Part shown: in pieces, positions 53,977-63,000 of the stretch
How positions within the stretch are numbered: the stretch's first letter is position 1
Layout: the number at the start of each line of letters is the position of its first letter
Assembly: GCA_963766605.1 (NCBI GenBank)
Contig: CAVYAT010000003.1
Location: 1 to 64,000 of the forward strand
Origin: AC-49 sp963766605
GTDB lineage: Bacteria > Actinomycetota > Thermoleophilia > Solirubrobacterales > Solirubrobacteraceae
Length of the DNA stretch: 64,000 nt
Reading direction: 5' to 3'
Position numbers and translations under genes: made by a program
Notes under the pieces: generated by a model
Told to the model about the DNA's origin: nothing
The model's database searches: none
What the model saw: only the letters and a program-made list of their open reading frames with translations

Positions 53977-55248
53977 TTGCGCCGTTGCACCCCGAGCCAC
54001 CGCCGCCGCCGTCGCGCGATCGTCTTCTCGCTGCTCGGAGCGGCGCTCATCGCGCTGGCCGTGGCGTCCCCCGCGTCGGCCGGATTCATCCTTCCCCAGG
54101 CCGGCGGCTCGCCCAACGCCGACGACATCCAGGACCTGTACATCCTCGTCCTCGTCGTCGCGATCGTGATCTTCGTCGGCGTCGAAGGGGCGCTGCTGTA
54201 CGCGCTGATCAAGTTCCGCGCGCGCAAGGGCGCCGTCCCGGCGCAGATCCGCGGCAACACGCGCCTGGAGATCGCCTGGACGGTCGGGGCGGCAGTGATC
54301 CTCGTGATCCTGGCGGTCGCGACGTTCATCAAGCTGCCGGACATCAACAACCCGCCGAACTCGAAGATCAACACCGGCGTGCTGGTCGCCGACTCGAAGG
54401 CCACGCTGCCGCCCAACGGTCAGTCGCTCAACATCTGCGTCAACGGCCAGCAGTACATCTGGCGCTACACCTACGAGGCGCACTGCTCCGACACCCCGCA
54501 GCAGAACACGAAGCCGTTCAGCTACGAGGAGATGGTCGTTCCCAGCGGCGTCACGGTCACGCTCGACATCGTCTCCCAGGACGTCGCACATTCCTGGTGG
54601 GTCCCGAACCTCGGCGGCAAGTTCGATGCGATCCCGGGCTACACGAACCACACCTGGTTCCAGATCCCCGAGAAGTACGACCACCACGTGTTCAGCGGTC
54701 AGTGCGCCGAGCTGTGCGGACGCAACCACGCCGACATGGTCGCCCGCGTGCTCGTGCTCCCGTTCCCGGAGTGGAAGACGTGGCTGGCGAACCAGACCAA
54801 GAACATCGCCGCCGCCGACGCGGCCGCCCAGAAGCAGCTCCTCGCGCTGACCAAGCAGCAGCTCGGCGGCCAGAACACGCCGCTGGCCGGCACGGTTGTG
54901 AGCCCGAAGCATCGGGTCACCTCGCACCCGACCGCGGTCACGACGACGCCCGCGTCGCCCAACAGCGCGGCCGTCGCCCTCGGCCGCACGATCTTCACCG
55001 GCGCGTCCGGCTGCAGTGGCTGTCACACGCTCGCCGACGCCAAGGCGACCGGCACCGTCGGGCCGGACCTCGACAAGGTGATCGCCAACGCAACGCCGGC
55101 CGAGATCAACACCGACATCGTCGATCCCAACGCCCAGATCGCCAAGGGCTTCTCGGCCGGGATCATGCCGCAGAACTTCGGTACCTCCCTGACCAAGCAA
55201 CAGCTCAGCGCCCTGGACGCCTACCTGGCCTCCGTCGCCGGGAAGTAG
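53977..55248 (+). CDS. coxB: Cytochrome c oxidase subunit II with fused cytochrome c (first set)
   Basis: 423 residues from TTG 53977. A basic N-terminus and signal segment (IVFSLLGAALIALAVASPA) precede two membrane helices (LYILVLVVAIVIFVGVEGA; VGAAVILVILAVATFI). The CuA domain has VAHSWWVPNLGGKFDAIPG and the CuA ligands in CAELCGRNHADM (about 245-256). A C-terminal class I cytochrome c domain carries haem motif CSGCH (about 346-350) with distal Met in GIMPQNF. This caa3-type layout passes electrons from cytochrome c-type donors straight to CuA. It is followed after 9 bp by coxA. Confidence 0.92.
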   Translation: MRRCTPSHRRRRRAIVFSLLGAALIALAVASPASAGFILPQAGGSPNADDIQDLYILVLVVAIVIFVGVEGALLYALIKFRARKGAVPAQIRGNTRLEIAWTVGAAVILVILAVATFIKLPDINNPPNSKINTGVLVADSKATLPPNGQSLNICVNGQQYIWRYTYEAHCSDTPQQNTKPFSYEEMVVPSGVTVTLDIVSQDVAHSWWVPNLGGKFDAIPGYTNHTWFQIPEKYDHHVFSGQCAELCGRNHADMVARVLVLPFPEWKTWLANQTKNIAAADAAAQKQLLALTKQQLGGQNTPLAGTVVSPKHRVTSHPTAVTTTPASPNSAAVALGRTIFTGASGCSGCHTLADAKATGTVGPDLDKVIANATPAEINTDIVDPNAQIAKGFSAGIMPQNFGTSLTKQQLSALDAYLASVAGK

Positions 55249-55257
55249 GTCCCGCTC

Positions 55258-56952
55258 ATGGCCGCAGACATCGCTCCCGTCCCGCAGATCGTCACCAGCC
55301 GCGTGACGTCCGACAAGCAGGGCTGGACCTCGTGGTTCACGACGACCGACCACAAGCGGATCGGGATCATGTACATGGTCCTGACGTTCTGCTTCTTCCT
55401 GATCGGCGGGGTCGAAGCGTTGATGCTGCGCCTCCAGCTCGGGGCGGCGAACAACACGCTGATCACGCCGGAGGCGTACAACCAGCTGTTCACGCTGCAC
55501 GGGACGACGATGATCTTCCTGTTCGTCGTGCCGATGATGGCCGGCTTCGGGAACTACTTCGTGCCGCTGATGATCGGCGCGCGCGACGTCGCCTTCCCGA
55601 AGCTCAACGCGCTGTCGTTCTGGCTGCTGGCCGCCGCCGGGATCGTGTTCTACGCGTCGGTGCTGTTCTCCCCGCCCGAGTGCGGATGGACGTGCTACGC
55701 GCCGCTGTCGGAGACGCGCTACCTGCCCAGCGGCGGCGTCGACGCGTGGATATTCCTCGTCCACCTGACCGGCATCAGCTCGCTGCTGGGCGCGATCAAC
55801 TTCTACGCGACGATCGCCAACATGCGCGCGCCAGGCATGGGCTGGAGCCGGTTGCCGCTGTTCGTCTGGGGCATCCTCGTCTACTCGATCCTGCTGATCC
55901 TGGCGATCCCGGTGATCGCTGCGGCGGTGACGATGCTGCTCACCGACCGCCATTTCGGGACGACGTTCTTCGATCCGAGCCGCAACGGATCGCCATTACT
56001 CTGGCAACACCTGTTCTGGTTCTTCGGGCATCCCGAGGTCTACATCATGATTCTGCCCGGATTCGGGATCGTCTCGGAGATCCTGCCGGTCTTCGCGCGC
56101 AAACCGATCTTCGGCTACAAGGCGATTGCCGCATCGACCGTCTCGATCGCGTTCCTGGCGATGCTCGTGTGGGCGCACCACATGTTCTCGACGCCGACGC
56201 CGACCGTCGTGCTCGTGTTCTTCATGCTCACGTCGTTCTTGATCGCGGTGCCGACCGGGGTCAAGATCTTCAACTGGATAGCCACGCTCTGGCGGGGAGC
56301 GGTCGAATACCGGGTGGCGCTGTGCTTTGCCGCCGGGTTCATCGGGACATTCCTGATCGGCGGCATCACGGGAATCTTCCTGGCCGTCTTCCCGATCGAC
56401 TGGCAGCTGACCGACACCTACTTCGTCGTCGCCCACCTGCACTACGTCCTGGTCGGCGGCGCCGTGTTCACGATCTTCGCCGGCATCTACTACTGGTTCC
56501 CGAAGATCACCGGGCGGATGCTCAGCGAGCGGCTGGGCTACTGGAGCTTCTGGCTGATGCTGATCGGCGTCAACGTGACGTTCCTCATCCAGCACTCGCT
56601 CGGGCTCGACGGGATGCCGCGGCGTGTCTACCGCTACCCCGACGTCGGACACCTCCAGCTCTATAACCAGATCTCAACCGTCGGCTCGTTCATCCTCGGC
56701 CTCGGTGTGATCCTGACCGCGATCAACGTCATGCGCAGCCTCAAGCGCGGCGCCGTGGCCGGGCCCGACCCGTGGAAGGGCAACACCCTGGAGTGGTTCA
56801 CGACGTCGCCGCCGCCGCCCAACAACTTCGACGTGATCCCGCGCGTGCGCTCGGTCGAGCCGATGAAGGACATCCGCCGCCAGGTGCTGGCCGCGACGAG
56901 CACCCAGCTCGAATCCGGGGCGGCAGACGAGACGCCGCAGGTGCCCGCCTGA
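55258..56952 (+). CDS. coxA: Cytochrome c oxidase subunit I, A1 type (first set)
   Basis: 564 residues, about 12 membrane helices. Haem a/a3 and CuB ligands appear in LFTLHGTTMIFLFV (His), FFGHPEVYIMILPGFGI (about 256-272: CuB His, cross-linked Tyr and the D-channel Glu of A1-type enzymes), MLVWAHHMF (His-His) and VVAHLHYVLVGG (His, His). It reduces O2 to water and pumps protons. Its TGA overlaps the ctaB start (TGATG). Confidence 0.95.
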   Translation: MAADIAPVPQIVTSRVTSDKQGWTSWFTTTDHKRIGIMYMVLTFCFFLIGGVEALMLRLQLGAANNTLITPEAYNQLFTLHGTTMIFLFVVPMMAGFGNYFVPLMIGARDVAFPKLNALSFWLLAAAGIVFYASVLFSPPECGWTCYAPLSETRYLPSGGVDAWIFLVHLTGISSLLGAINFYATIANMRAPGMGWSRLPLFVWGILVYSILLILAIPVIAAAVTMLLTDRHFGTTFFDPSRNGSPLLWQHLFWFFGHPEVYIMILPGFGIVSEILPVFARKPIFGYKAIAASTVSIAFLAMLVWAHHMFSTPTPTVVLVFFMLTSFLIAVPTGVKIFNWIATLWRGAVEYRVALCFAAGFIGTFLIGGITGIFLAVFPIDWQLTDTYFVVAHLHYVLVGGAVFTIFAGIYYWFPKITGRMLSERLGYWSFWLMLIGVNVTFLIQHSLGLDGMPRRVYRYPDVGHLQLYNQISTVGSFILGLGVILTAINVMRSLKRGAVAGPDPWKGNTLEWFTTSPPPPNNFDVIPRVRSVEPMKDIRRQVLAATSTQLESGAADETPQVPA

Positions 56953-57860
56953 TGAGCCAGAGCACTGCCACCACCGCCCGACTGCCGCGGGCGATCGCCG
57001 GGCCGCGCCGGGCGGTCGCCGACTACGTCGAGCTGACCAAGCCCAAGGTCCAGTCGCTGCTGCTGCTGACCACGGTCACGACGATGCTCGTGGCCGGGCA
57101 CCCGTCGGTATGGCTGATTCTCGCCACGCTGATCGGCGGCTCGCTCGCCGCGGGCGGCGCCGGCGCGGTCAACCACGTCTACGACCGCGACATCGATGCA
57201 CAGATGGCGCGCACGGCCAACCGACCCGTCGCGGCGGGTCGCATCTCGCCGCGGGCGGGGCTGGTGTTCGGGTTCACGCTGGCGGCGCTGTCGTTCATCG
57301 AGCTGGTGACGTTCGTGAACCTGTGGGCCGCGTCGCTGGCGTTCGCCGGCTTCGTCGGCTACACGGCCGTCTACACCGTCGTGCTCAAGCGCCGCACGCC
57401 GCAGAACATCGTCATCGGCGGCGCGGCCGGCGCGGTGCCGCCGCTCGTCGCGTGGGCCGCGGTCGCCGGACACCCGACCGGGACCGCCGTCTACCTGTTC
57501 GCGATCGTCTTCTTCTGGACCCCGCCACACTTCTGGTCGCTGAGCCTCCTGATGAAAGACGAGTACGCGGCGGTCGGCGTGCCGATGCTGCCGGTCGTGC
57601 GCGGCGAGGACGAGACGCGGCGCCAGATCCTGCTCTACAGCGTGCTGCTGTACGCGGTGACGCAGCTGCCGTTCTGCGCCGGCGGCTTCGGCGGCGTGTA
57701 CCTGGCGGTGTCGATGGTCCTCGGCGCGGCGTTCATCGGCGGGGCGGTGTTGCTGTATCGGCGAGCCGATCGGCGCACGGCGCTGCAGCTCTACCTGTTC
57801 TCGCTGGCCTACCTGGCGCTGCTGTTCATCTCGATGGTCGTCGACGCGGCCGTCCGATAG
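56952..57860 (+). CDS. ctaB: Protohaem IX farnesyltransferase (haem O synthase)
   Basis: 302 residues, UbiA-family prenyltransferase that farnesylates haem b to haem o, the precursor of the haem a used by the adjacent oxidases. The first Asp-rich motif is in GAVNHVYDRDIDAQMARTA (NxxxDxxxD), with NRPVAAGRISP after it and the second site around FFWTPPHFWSLSLLMKDEY. About nine membrane helices are present. The ATG overlaps the coxA stop by one base, so it is translationally coupled to the A1-type oxidase. Confidence 0.94.
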   Translation: MSQSTATTARLPRAIAGPRRAVADYVELTKPKVQSLLLLTTVTTMLVAGHPSVWLILATLIGGSLAAGGAGAVNHVYDRDIDAQMARTANRPVAAGRISPRAGLVFGFTLAALSFIELVTFVNLWAASLAFAGFVGYTAVYTVVLKRRTPQNIVIGGAAGAVPPLVAWAAVAGHPTGTAVYLFAIVFFWTPPHFWSLSLLMKDEYAAVGVPMLPVVRGEDETRRQILLYSVLLYAVTQLPFCAGGFGGVYLAVSMVLGAAFIGGAVLLYRRADRRTALQLYLFSLAYLALLFISMVVDAAVR

Positions 57861-57887
57861 GAATACCTTTCCCTCAGAGAGATCACC

Positions 57888-58001
57888 ATGGACCGTAACC
57901 TCGCCCGCAAGAACATTCGCTCCGGCCTCCTGGTCGCGACCGTGTCCGTCCTGATGTTCGGGATCACGTTCGTGGCCGCCTACGTGTACATCCACCCGTG
58001 A
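57888..58001 (+). CDS. Small single-helix membrane protein in cox operon, 37 residues
   Basis: ATG 57888 to TGA 58001. A basic N-terminus (MDRNLARKNIRSG) is followed by one hydrophobic helix (LLVATVSVLMFGITFVAAY) and a short tail. It is too short for family assignment, but single-helix proteins of this kind beside ctaB in actinobacterial oxidase operons are usually oxidase subunits or assembly peptides. The stop overlaps the next small gene (GTGA), which strongly supports real translation. Inner-membrane location is expected. Confidence 0.65.
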   Translation: MDRNLARKNIRSGLLVATVSVLMFGITFVAAYVYIHP

Positions 58002-58228
58002 GCGACGAGCTCGAACCCCAGGCGCCGCCGGCCGGCGAGGAGATCCACATCCCCGGGTCGAGCATCCAGCCGCTGCTGCTGGCGATCGGACTCACGCTCG
58101 CGCTGGTCGGCGTGACGATCTCGTGGGTGCTGACGATCTTCGGCGGCGTGTTGTCGATCTGGGTGATCGTGCGCTGGATCGCCGACACGCGGCGCGACAT
58201 CGCGCAGCTACCGGTCGAGCACGAGTAG
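57998..58228 (+). CDS. Small oxidase-associated membrane protein (subunit IV-like)
   Basis: 76 residues from GTG 57998, overlapping the preceding small gene by 4 nt. A hydrophilic N-terminus with EEIHIPGSSIQPLLLAIGL is followed by two close hydrophobic stretches (LLLAIGLTLALVGVTISWV; LTIFGGVLSIWVIVRWI). HIPGPSxxPLL-type openings are typical of small cytochrome oxidase subunit IV-like proteins in actinobacteria. It is probably an accessory subunit of the A1-type oxidase. Convergent with the CBS gene, 4 bp apart. Confidence 0.72.
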   Translation: MSDELEPQAPPAGEEIHIPGSSIQPLLLAIGLTLALVGVTISWVLTIFGGVLSIWVIVRWIADTRRDIAQLPVEHE

Positions 58229-58232
58229 CGCG

Positions 58233-58649
58233 TCAGCCGGTCACCGCGACCTGCGCCGGCACGTCGCACAGCGCCCCGTCGTCGGTCCAGCAGCGCACCA
58301 CATCGCGCACCGACAGGATGCCGACCACGTCGCCGTGCTCGTAGACGACGAGGTGGCGAAAGTGCCCGCGGACCATGGCCACGGCGGCCTCCTCCAGCGA
58401 CCACGACGGCGCGGCGAACGTCAGGCCCGTACTCAGGTGGCGACCGACGAGCTCCTCGTCGGGGTTCTGGCCCTGGGCGACCGACTCCATCAGGTCGCGC
58501 TCGGTGATGATCCCCGGGCCCGGGGCATCGGGATCGATGACGACGGCCGCGCCGACACGCCGTTCGGTCATCAGGCGGGCCGCGTCGCGCAGCGTGTGTC
58601 CTGGACCGACCGTCAGAACCGTGCTGCTCATGCCGTCGCGTACCTGCAT
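58233..58649 (-). CDS. CBS-domain pair protein
   Basis: 138 residues with two CBS domains: VRDGMSSTVLTVGPGHTLR to GIITERDLMESVAQG, and LSTGLTFAAPSWSLEEAAV to GILSVRDVVRCWTDDG. CBS pairs bind adenosine nucleotides and act as energy or redox sensors. It starts at ATG 58649 with Shine-Dalgarno GGGGAAGG. Located between the two oxidase gene sets on the opposite strand; a role in sensing energy state for respiration is inference only. Confidence 0.88.
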   Translation of the reverse strand: MQVRDGMSSTVLTVGPGHTLRDAARLMTERRVGAAVVIDPDAPGPGIITERDLMESVAQGQNPDEELVGRHLSTGLTFAAPSWSLEEAAVAMVRGHFRHLVVYEHGDVVGILSVRDVVRCWTDDGALCDVPAQVAVTG

Positions 58650-58745
58650 GCCTTCCCCGACCCCCTTGCAACGTTTGTAGCTAACTTATTCTCAACCGTA
58701 GCACTGATCCGATAGCTGGTCACGTGCGAATTACGGATTGGACAG

Positions 58746-59087
58746 ATGAACCGACCGGCCACCATCGACCGGCGAACGGCACTGCTCAACGAGGCCGTCG
58801 CCATCGTCCAGATCGACTACGGGCGCGACCTCGAGCTCGCCGATGTCGCACGCCGCGTGTCGGCGTCTCCGCGCCAGCTGCAGCGCGCCTACGCCGAGAT
58901 CGGCGGCACGACGTTCCGCACGCACCTCACGGACGTACGCATGCGCCGCGCGGCCGAGCTGCTGCGCGGCACGTCGGCCAGCGTGCACGACATCGCGCGC
59001 CGTGTCGGCTATCGCCAGGCGGCCCAGTTCGCGAAGGCGTTTCGCAGCCGCCACGGTGTGGCGCCGTCGGTCTTCCGCCGCGGCTGA
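58746..59087 (+). CDS. AraC-type helix-turn-helix regulator (DNA-binding domain only)
   Basis: 113 residues, essentially one AraC/XylS double helix-turn-helix domain: LADVARRVSASPRQLQRAY then EIGGTTFRTHLTDVRMRRA and VHDIARRVGYRQAAQFAKA with FRSRHGVAPSVFRRG. No effector domain is present. It starts at ATG 58746; the 96 bp between it and the divergent CBS gene is AT-rich for this genome (around 58678-58700) and probably holds both promoters. Immediately upstream of the second oxidase set, it may regulate it. Confidence 0.85.
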   Translation: MNRPATIDRRTALLNEAVAIVQIDYGRDLELADVARRVSASPRQLQRAYAEIGGTTFRTHLTDVRMRRAAELLRGTSASVHDIARRVGYRQAAQFAKAFRSRHGVAPSVFRRG

Positions 59088-59140
59088 CGACCGACCTGTC
59101 CGGACCCCGACGCGGGACCGCGTCCATCGCGCCCACCGCA

Positions 59141-59146
59141 TAGGAT
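59141..59146 (+). promoter_or_regulatory. -10-like hexamer TAGGAT before second coxB
   Basis: TAGGAT ends 9 nt before the ATG at 59156, with no Shine-Dalgarno, another leaderless-type start. The gap after the AraC gene is only 68 bp. Confidence 0.42.
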
Positions 59147-59155
59147 TCCGCGCGC

Positions 59156-60256
59156 ATGGAGCAGGACCCCAAGGAGCCGGAACCCACAGGCGAGCGTCAG
59201 CGCGGCAACGTGACCGCGGGGACGCTCGTGCGCGTCATCGCGATCAGTGGCGTCGCGACCGCGCTGGGGATCGCCCTCGGGCTGTCGATCAACTGGTTCC
59301 CGACCGCCGCCTCCAAGCAGGCCGGGCCGATCGACACGCTGTGGGACGTCCTGCTGATCTTCTCGGTGCCGATCTTCGTGATCGTCTGCGCGGTCATCCT
59401 GACCTCGATCGTCAAATTCCGGATGCGCCCCGGCGAAGAGGACCTCGATGGGCCGCCGATCCACGGCAACACGAAGCTCGAGGTGATCTGGACGACGATC
59501 CCGGCGCTGCTGCTGCTGGGGCTGTGCACCTACGCCTACCTCGTCCTTCACGACATCGAGAAGGCGCCGGCCAGCGGTCGCGAGATGCGGGTCGCCGTGA
59601 CCGGTCAGCAGTTCGACTGGTCCTTCAGGTACGAGCTCGGCAAGCGCAGCTTCACCAGCGCGCAGCTGTACCTGCCGATCGGCGAGTCGGTGAAGTTCGA
59701 CGTCCGCTCGGTCGACGTGCTACACGACTTCTGGGTCCCGGCGTTCCGGATGAAGATCGACGCCGTCCCCGGCATCATCACCCACTACCGCGTGACGCCG
59801 ACCAAGCTCGGCAGCTACCCGATCGTCTGCGCCGAGCTGTGCGGGCTCGGCCACGCGTTCATGCGCAACACCGCCCACGTCAAGACGCCGACCCAGTTCA
59901 ACACCTGGGCGCGCCGCCAGCAGGTCCTTCAGGGCGTCGTCGCCGGCGGCGGCGCCGGCGGCGGCGGGACGGCCAACGCGTCGCTGGCCGCGGGCCGCAC
60001 CGTGTTCAGCTCCGTCGGTGGGTGCAGCGGCTGCCACACGCTGTCAGACGCCAAGGCGACCGGTACCGTCGGCCCCGACCTCGACAAGGTCCTGGCGAAC
60101 CAGAACAAGGCGTTCATCAAGACCTCGGTCGTCGACCCTAACGCGTTCATAGCACCGGGCTTCAGCAAGAGCATCATGCCCTCGACCTTCAGCAGTACGC
60201 TCTCCAAGAGCCAGATCGATGCCGTCGTCAACTACCTCTACACGGTGACCCACTGA
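59156..60256 (+). CDS. coxB: Cytochrome c oxidase subunit II with fused cytochrome c (second set)
   Basis: 366 residues. The N-terminus has two membrane helices (VRVIAISGVATALGIALGL; LLIFSVPIFVIVCAVILTS) and a third hydrophobic stretch (TIPALLLLGLCTYAYLVL). The CuA domain has VDVLHDFWVPAFRMKIDAV and CAELCGLGHAFM (about 225-236). A Gly/Ala-rich linker joins a cytochrome c domain with CSGCH (about 290-294) and Met in SIMPSTF. The cytochrome c domain is very like that of the first set (TLSDAKATGTVGPDLDKVL), pointing to duplication or exchange between the two. The stop overlaps coxA (TGATG). Confidence 0.92.
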   Translation: MEQDPKEPEPTGERQRGNVTAGTLVRVIAISGVATALGIALGLSINWFPTAASKQAGPIDTLWDVLLIFSVPIFVIVCAVILTSIVKFRMRPGEEDLDGPPIHGNTKLEVIWTTIPALLLLGLCTYAYLVLHDIEKAPASGREMRVAVTGQQFDWSFRYELGKRSFTSAQLYLPIGESVKFDVRSVDVLHDFWVPAFRMKIDAVPGIITHYRVTPTKLGSYPIVCAELCGLGHAFMRNTAHVKTPTQFNTWARRQQVLQGVVAGGGAGGGGTANASLAAGRTVFSSVGGCSGCHTLSDAKATGTVGPDLDKVLANQNKAFIKTSVVDPNAFIAPGFSKSIMPSTFSSTLSKSQIDAVVNYLYTVTH

Positions 60257-62157
60257 TGCTCGCCGCACGCATCCGCCGGCCCGGCTGGACCCGGGCGATC
60301 CTGGGCATCATCCTGGGGATCGGCTTCTCGATCGCGCTCGACGTGGCCATTCGCGCGATCTACGGCCACGACCGGTTCGCCAACTTCTACGAGGCCGACG
60401 CGGTCCTCCAGGTGTGCCTGATCGCGGTGCCGTTCTTCTTCCTGGCCGGCCTGGGCTGCTTCGACTACTGGGCCTACTGGGCGTCGGGGCGCAAGACCCG
60501 GCCCGAGGATCACACCGGGCACGGCGCGACCTCGTGGAAGTCCTACTTCTACCCCAACACCGACCACAAGGTCATCGGGGTCCAGTACACGGTCCACTCG
60601 TTCGTGTTCCTGTTCATCGGTGGCCTGATCGCGATGCTGATGCGCGCGGAGCTCGCCGCTCCCGGACGTCAGTTCGTCGACGCGAACACGTTCAACGGCC
60701 TGTTCAGCGTCCACGCGTCGCTACTGATCTTCCTGTTCATCATCCCCGTGTTCGCGGGGCTGGCCAACTACGTCCTGCCGCTAATGATCGGCGCGCCGGA
60801 CATGGCCTTCCCGCGCCTGAACGCGCTGTCGTTCTGGCTGCTGCCGATCGCCGGCACGATGATGCTGATGTCGTTCTTCTGGGGCTCGTTCGCCTCGGGC
60901 TGGACGGCCTACGCGCCGCTGTCGACGACCGCACCGATCGGCCAGGTGTTCTTCACCGTCGCGGTGCAGTTCGCGGGCGCGTCGTCGATCGCCACGGCGC
61001 TGAACTTCCTCGTCACGATCATCACGATGCGGGCGCCGGGGATGTCGTTCTTCCGCATGCCGCTGCTCGTGTGGGCCAACTTCTCGACGTCGCTGCTGGT
61101 CGTCATCGCGACGCCGTTCATCGCCGCGTCGCAGTTCTTCGTGCTCCTCGATCGCGCGCTCGGCTTCAACTTCTTCAACTACAACCTCAACGGCGACGTG
61201 CTGATGTACCAGCACGTCTTCTGGTTCTACTCGCACCCGGCGGTCTACATCATGATGCTGCCGGGCTTCGGGATCGTCAGCGAGGTGCTGGCCGTCAAGG
61301 CCCGCAAGCCGATCTTCGGCTACCGGATGATGGCGTTCTCGTTGCTTGCGATCGTCGTGCTCGGATTCACGGTCTGGGCCCACCACATGTTCGTCTCGGG
61401 CATGGCGCCGTGGATCCGGATACCGATGATGGTCACCACAGCGATCATCGCCGTGCCGACCGGCATCAAGATCTTCAGCTGGCTGGCCACGCTGTGGCGA
61501 GGGGTGCTGCATCTCGACACGCCGATGCTGTTCGCGCTCGGCTTCCTGTCGATGTTCACCCTCGGCGGGATCTCGGGCGTGATGCTGGCGATGATCCCGC
61601 TCGACATCCACGTCTCGGACACGTACTTCATCGTCGCCCACATCCACTACGTGCTGTTCGGCGGCTCGCTGTTCACGATCTTCGCCGGCGTCTACTACTG
61701 GTTCCCGAAGATGACGGGGCGGATGCTCGACGAGCGCCTCAGCAAGTGGCACTTCTGGCTGACGTTCGTGTTCTTCAACCTGACCTTCGCACCGATGCAC
61801 CTGATCGGCGTCCAGGGCATGCCGCGGCGCGTCTCCGACTACGCCGACAAGTTCGCGACCTGGAACATGATCATCTCGATCGCGTCGTTCGCGCTGGGCC
61901 TCAGCATGCTGATCTTCGTCTACAACGTGATCACGTCATGGCGTGCAGGCCCGAAGGCCCCGTCGAACCCGTGGCACGCGCTGACGCTCGAGTGGCAGGT
62001 CTCGTCGCCCCCGCCGGTGTTCAACTTCGACGCGATCCCGACCGTCGTCGGCGGCCCATACGAGTACGGCGTCCCCGGCGCGGTCCACGGCATCTTCGGC
62101 CCGGCCAAACCGGCCGACGTCCCTGCGGTGGCCCCGACGACCCCGGCAGGTGGGTGA
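60256..62157 (+). CDS. coxA: Cytochrome c oxidase subunit I, A2 type (second set)
   Basis: 633 residues with about 14 membrane helices, including an extra N-terminal pair. The helix VI motif reads FWFYSHPAVYIMMLPGFGI (about 322-340): the D-channel Glu is replaced by Ala and preceded by Tyr-Ser, the YSHPxVY hallmark of A2-type haem-copper oxidases. Other ligands are in FSVHASLLIFLF (His), TVWAHHMFVSG (His-His) and IVAHIHYVLFGG. It differs clearly from the A1-type CoxA at 55258. Three bases separate it from the Usp-like gene. Confidence 0.94.
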   Translation: MLAARIRRPGWTRAILGIILGIGFSIALDVAIRAIYGHDRFANFYEADAVLQVCLIAVPFFFLAGLGCFDYWAYWASGRKTRPEDHTGHGATSWKSYFYPNTDHKVIGVQYTVHSFVFLFIGGLIAMLMRAELAAPGRQFVDANTFNGLFSVHASLLIFLFIIPVFAGLANYVLPLMIGAPDMAFPRLNALSFWLLPIAGTMMLMSFFWGSFASGWTAYAPLSTTAPIGQVFFTVAVQFAGASSIATALNFLVTIITMRAPGMSFFRMPLLVWANFSTSLLVVIATPFIAASQFFVLLDRALGFNFFNYNLNGDVLMYQHVFWFYSHPAVYIMMLPGFGIVSEVLAVKARKPIFGYRMMAFSLLAIVVLGFTVWAHHMFVSGMAPWIRIPMMVTTAIIAVPTGIKIFSWLATLWRGVLHLDTPMLFALGFLSMFTLGGISGVMLAMIPLDIHVSDTYFIVAHIHYVLFGGSLFTIFAGVYYWFPKMTGRMLDERLSKWHFWLTFVFFNLTFAPMHLIGVQGMPRRVSDYADKFATWNMIISIASFALGLSMLIFVYNVITSWRAGPKAPSNPWHALTLEWQVSSPPPVFNFDAIPTVVGGPYEYGVPGAVHGIFGPAKPADVPAVAPTTPAGG

Positions 62158-62160
62158 CCC

Positions 62161-62991
62161 ATGAAGACGATCCTGGCCGTGGCCAACGAGACGATCGGCG
62201 GCGCCAAGCTGCGAGAGGCGATCAAGGCCAAGGTCGCCGCCGCCGGCGCCGACGGGGCACGGGTCGTGATCTGCGTGCCGCGCAAGCGCCCGCAGCACGG
62301 GCTCGTGATCTACGACGAGCCCGTGTTCGACGCGGCGCGCGTGCGCATCGACCTGGCCCGCCAGGTGCTGCGCGCCGACGGCATCGACGCGATCGGCGAG
62401 GTCGGCGACCCCGACCCCTACACCGCGACGATGGACGCGATCGGCGAGTACGCGCCCGACGAGGTCGTCGTCTCGACGTTCCCGGCCTCGCAGTCGGGCT
62501 GGCTGCGCCGCGACCTTCCCGAGCGGATCGCCGACGCCAGTGGCCTGCCGGTCGAGCACGTCGTCGTCGACGTCGCGGCCGAAGGCCTGCCGTTCAAGAT
62601 CACGCTCGTCGTCGCCAACCGGACGGCCAGCGGCGACGCGCTGATGGACAAGCTGCGCGCCGAGCGCGCCGAGTCGGACCACCTGTTCATCGTCGTCATT
62701 CCCCAGGAGGGCGGCGGCGGCGAGGCCGCGCTGGCGGCCCGCGCCCGGCTCGCCCAGGTGCTCGACCGGATGAAGGCCGAGGGCTTCCTCGTCGCGGGCA
62801 TGATCGCCGACCCCGATCCCTACACGGCGACGATGAACGCGCTCGACCTGTTCAACGTCGACGAGGTCGTGATCTCGACGCTGCCGGCGACCCGCTCGGG
62901 CTGGCTGCGCGCCGACCTGATCGAGCGCGTCAAGCGCGCGTCCAGCGTCCCCGTGTCCCACGTGCAAGCACCGGCGCCGGTGGGCGCGTAG
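62161..62991 (+). CDS. Internally duplicated universal-stress-protein-like protein in cox operon
   Basis: 276 residues made of two similar halves. The first has ILAVANETIGGAKLREAIK, GDPDPYTATMDAIGEYAPD and VVVSTFPASQSGWLRRDLP; the second has LVVANRTASGDALMDKLRA, ADPDPYTATMNALDLFNVD and VVISTLPATRSGWLRADLI. Each half looks like a UspA-type alpha/beta domain, with a STxPxxxSGWLR motif in the place of the usual GxxGSVSxxV nucleotide loop. Between coxA (3 bp) and coxC (9 bp), it is surely co-transcribed with the A2 oxidase. Role unknown: regulatory or assembly. Confidence 0.78.
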   Translation: MKTILAVANETIGGAKLREAIKAKVAAAGADGARVVICVPRKRPQHGLVIYDEPVFDAARVRIDLARQVLRADGIDAIGEVGDPDPYTATMDAIGEYAPDEVVVSTFPASQSGWLRRDLPERIADASGLPVEHVVVDVAAEGLPFKITLVVANRTASGDALMDKLRAERAESDHLFIVVIPQEGGGGEAALAARARLAQVLDRMKAEGFLVAGMIADPDPYTATMNALDLFNVDEVVISTLPATRSGWLRADLIERVKRASSVPVSHVQAPAPVGA

Positions 62992-63000
62992 GAGAACCGC

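Noticed and set aside
53896..55953. 685-codon minus-strand and 893-codon plus-strand (53985-56666) open frames
   Set aside because: Shadows of coxB/coxA: His/Arg/Asp-rich translations without motifs, while the cox frames carry all metal ligands.
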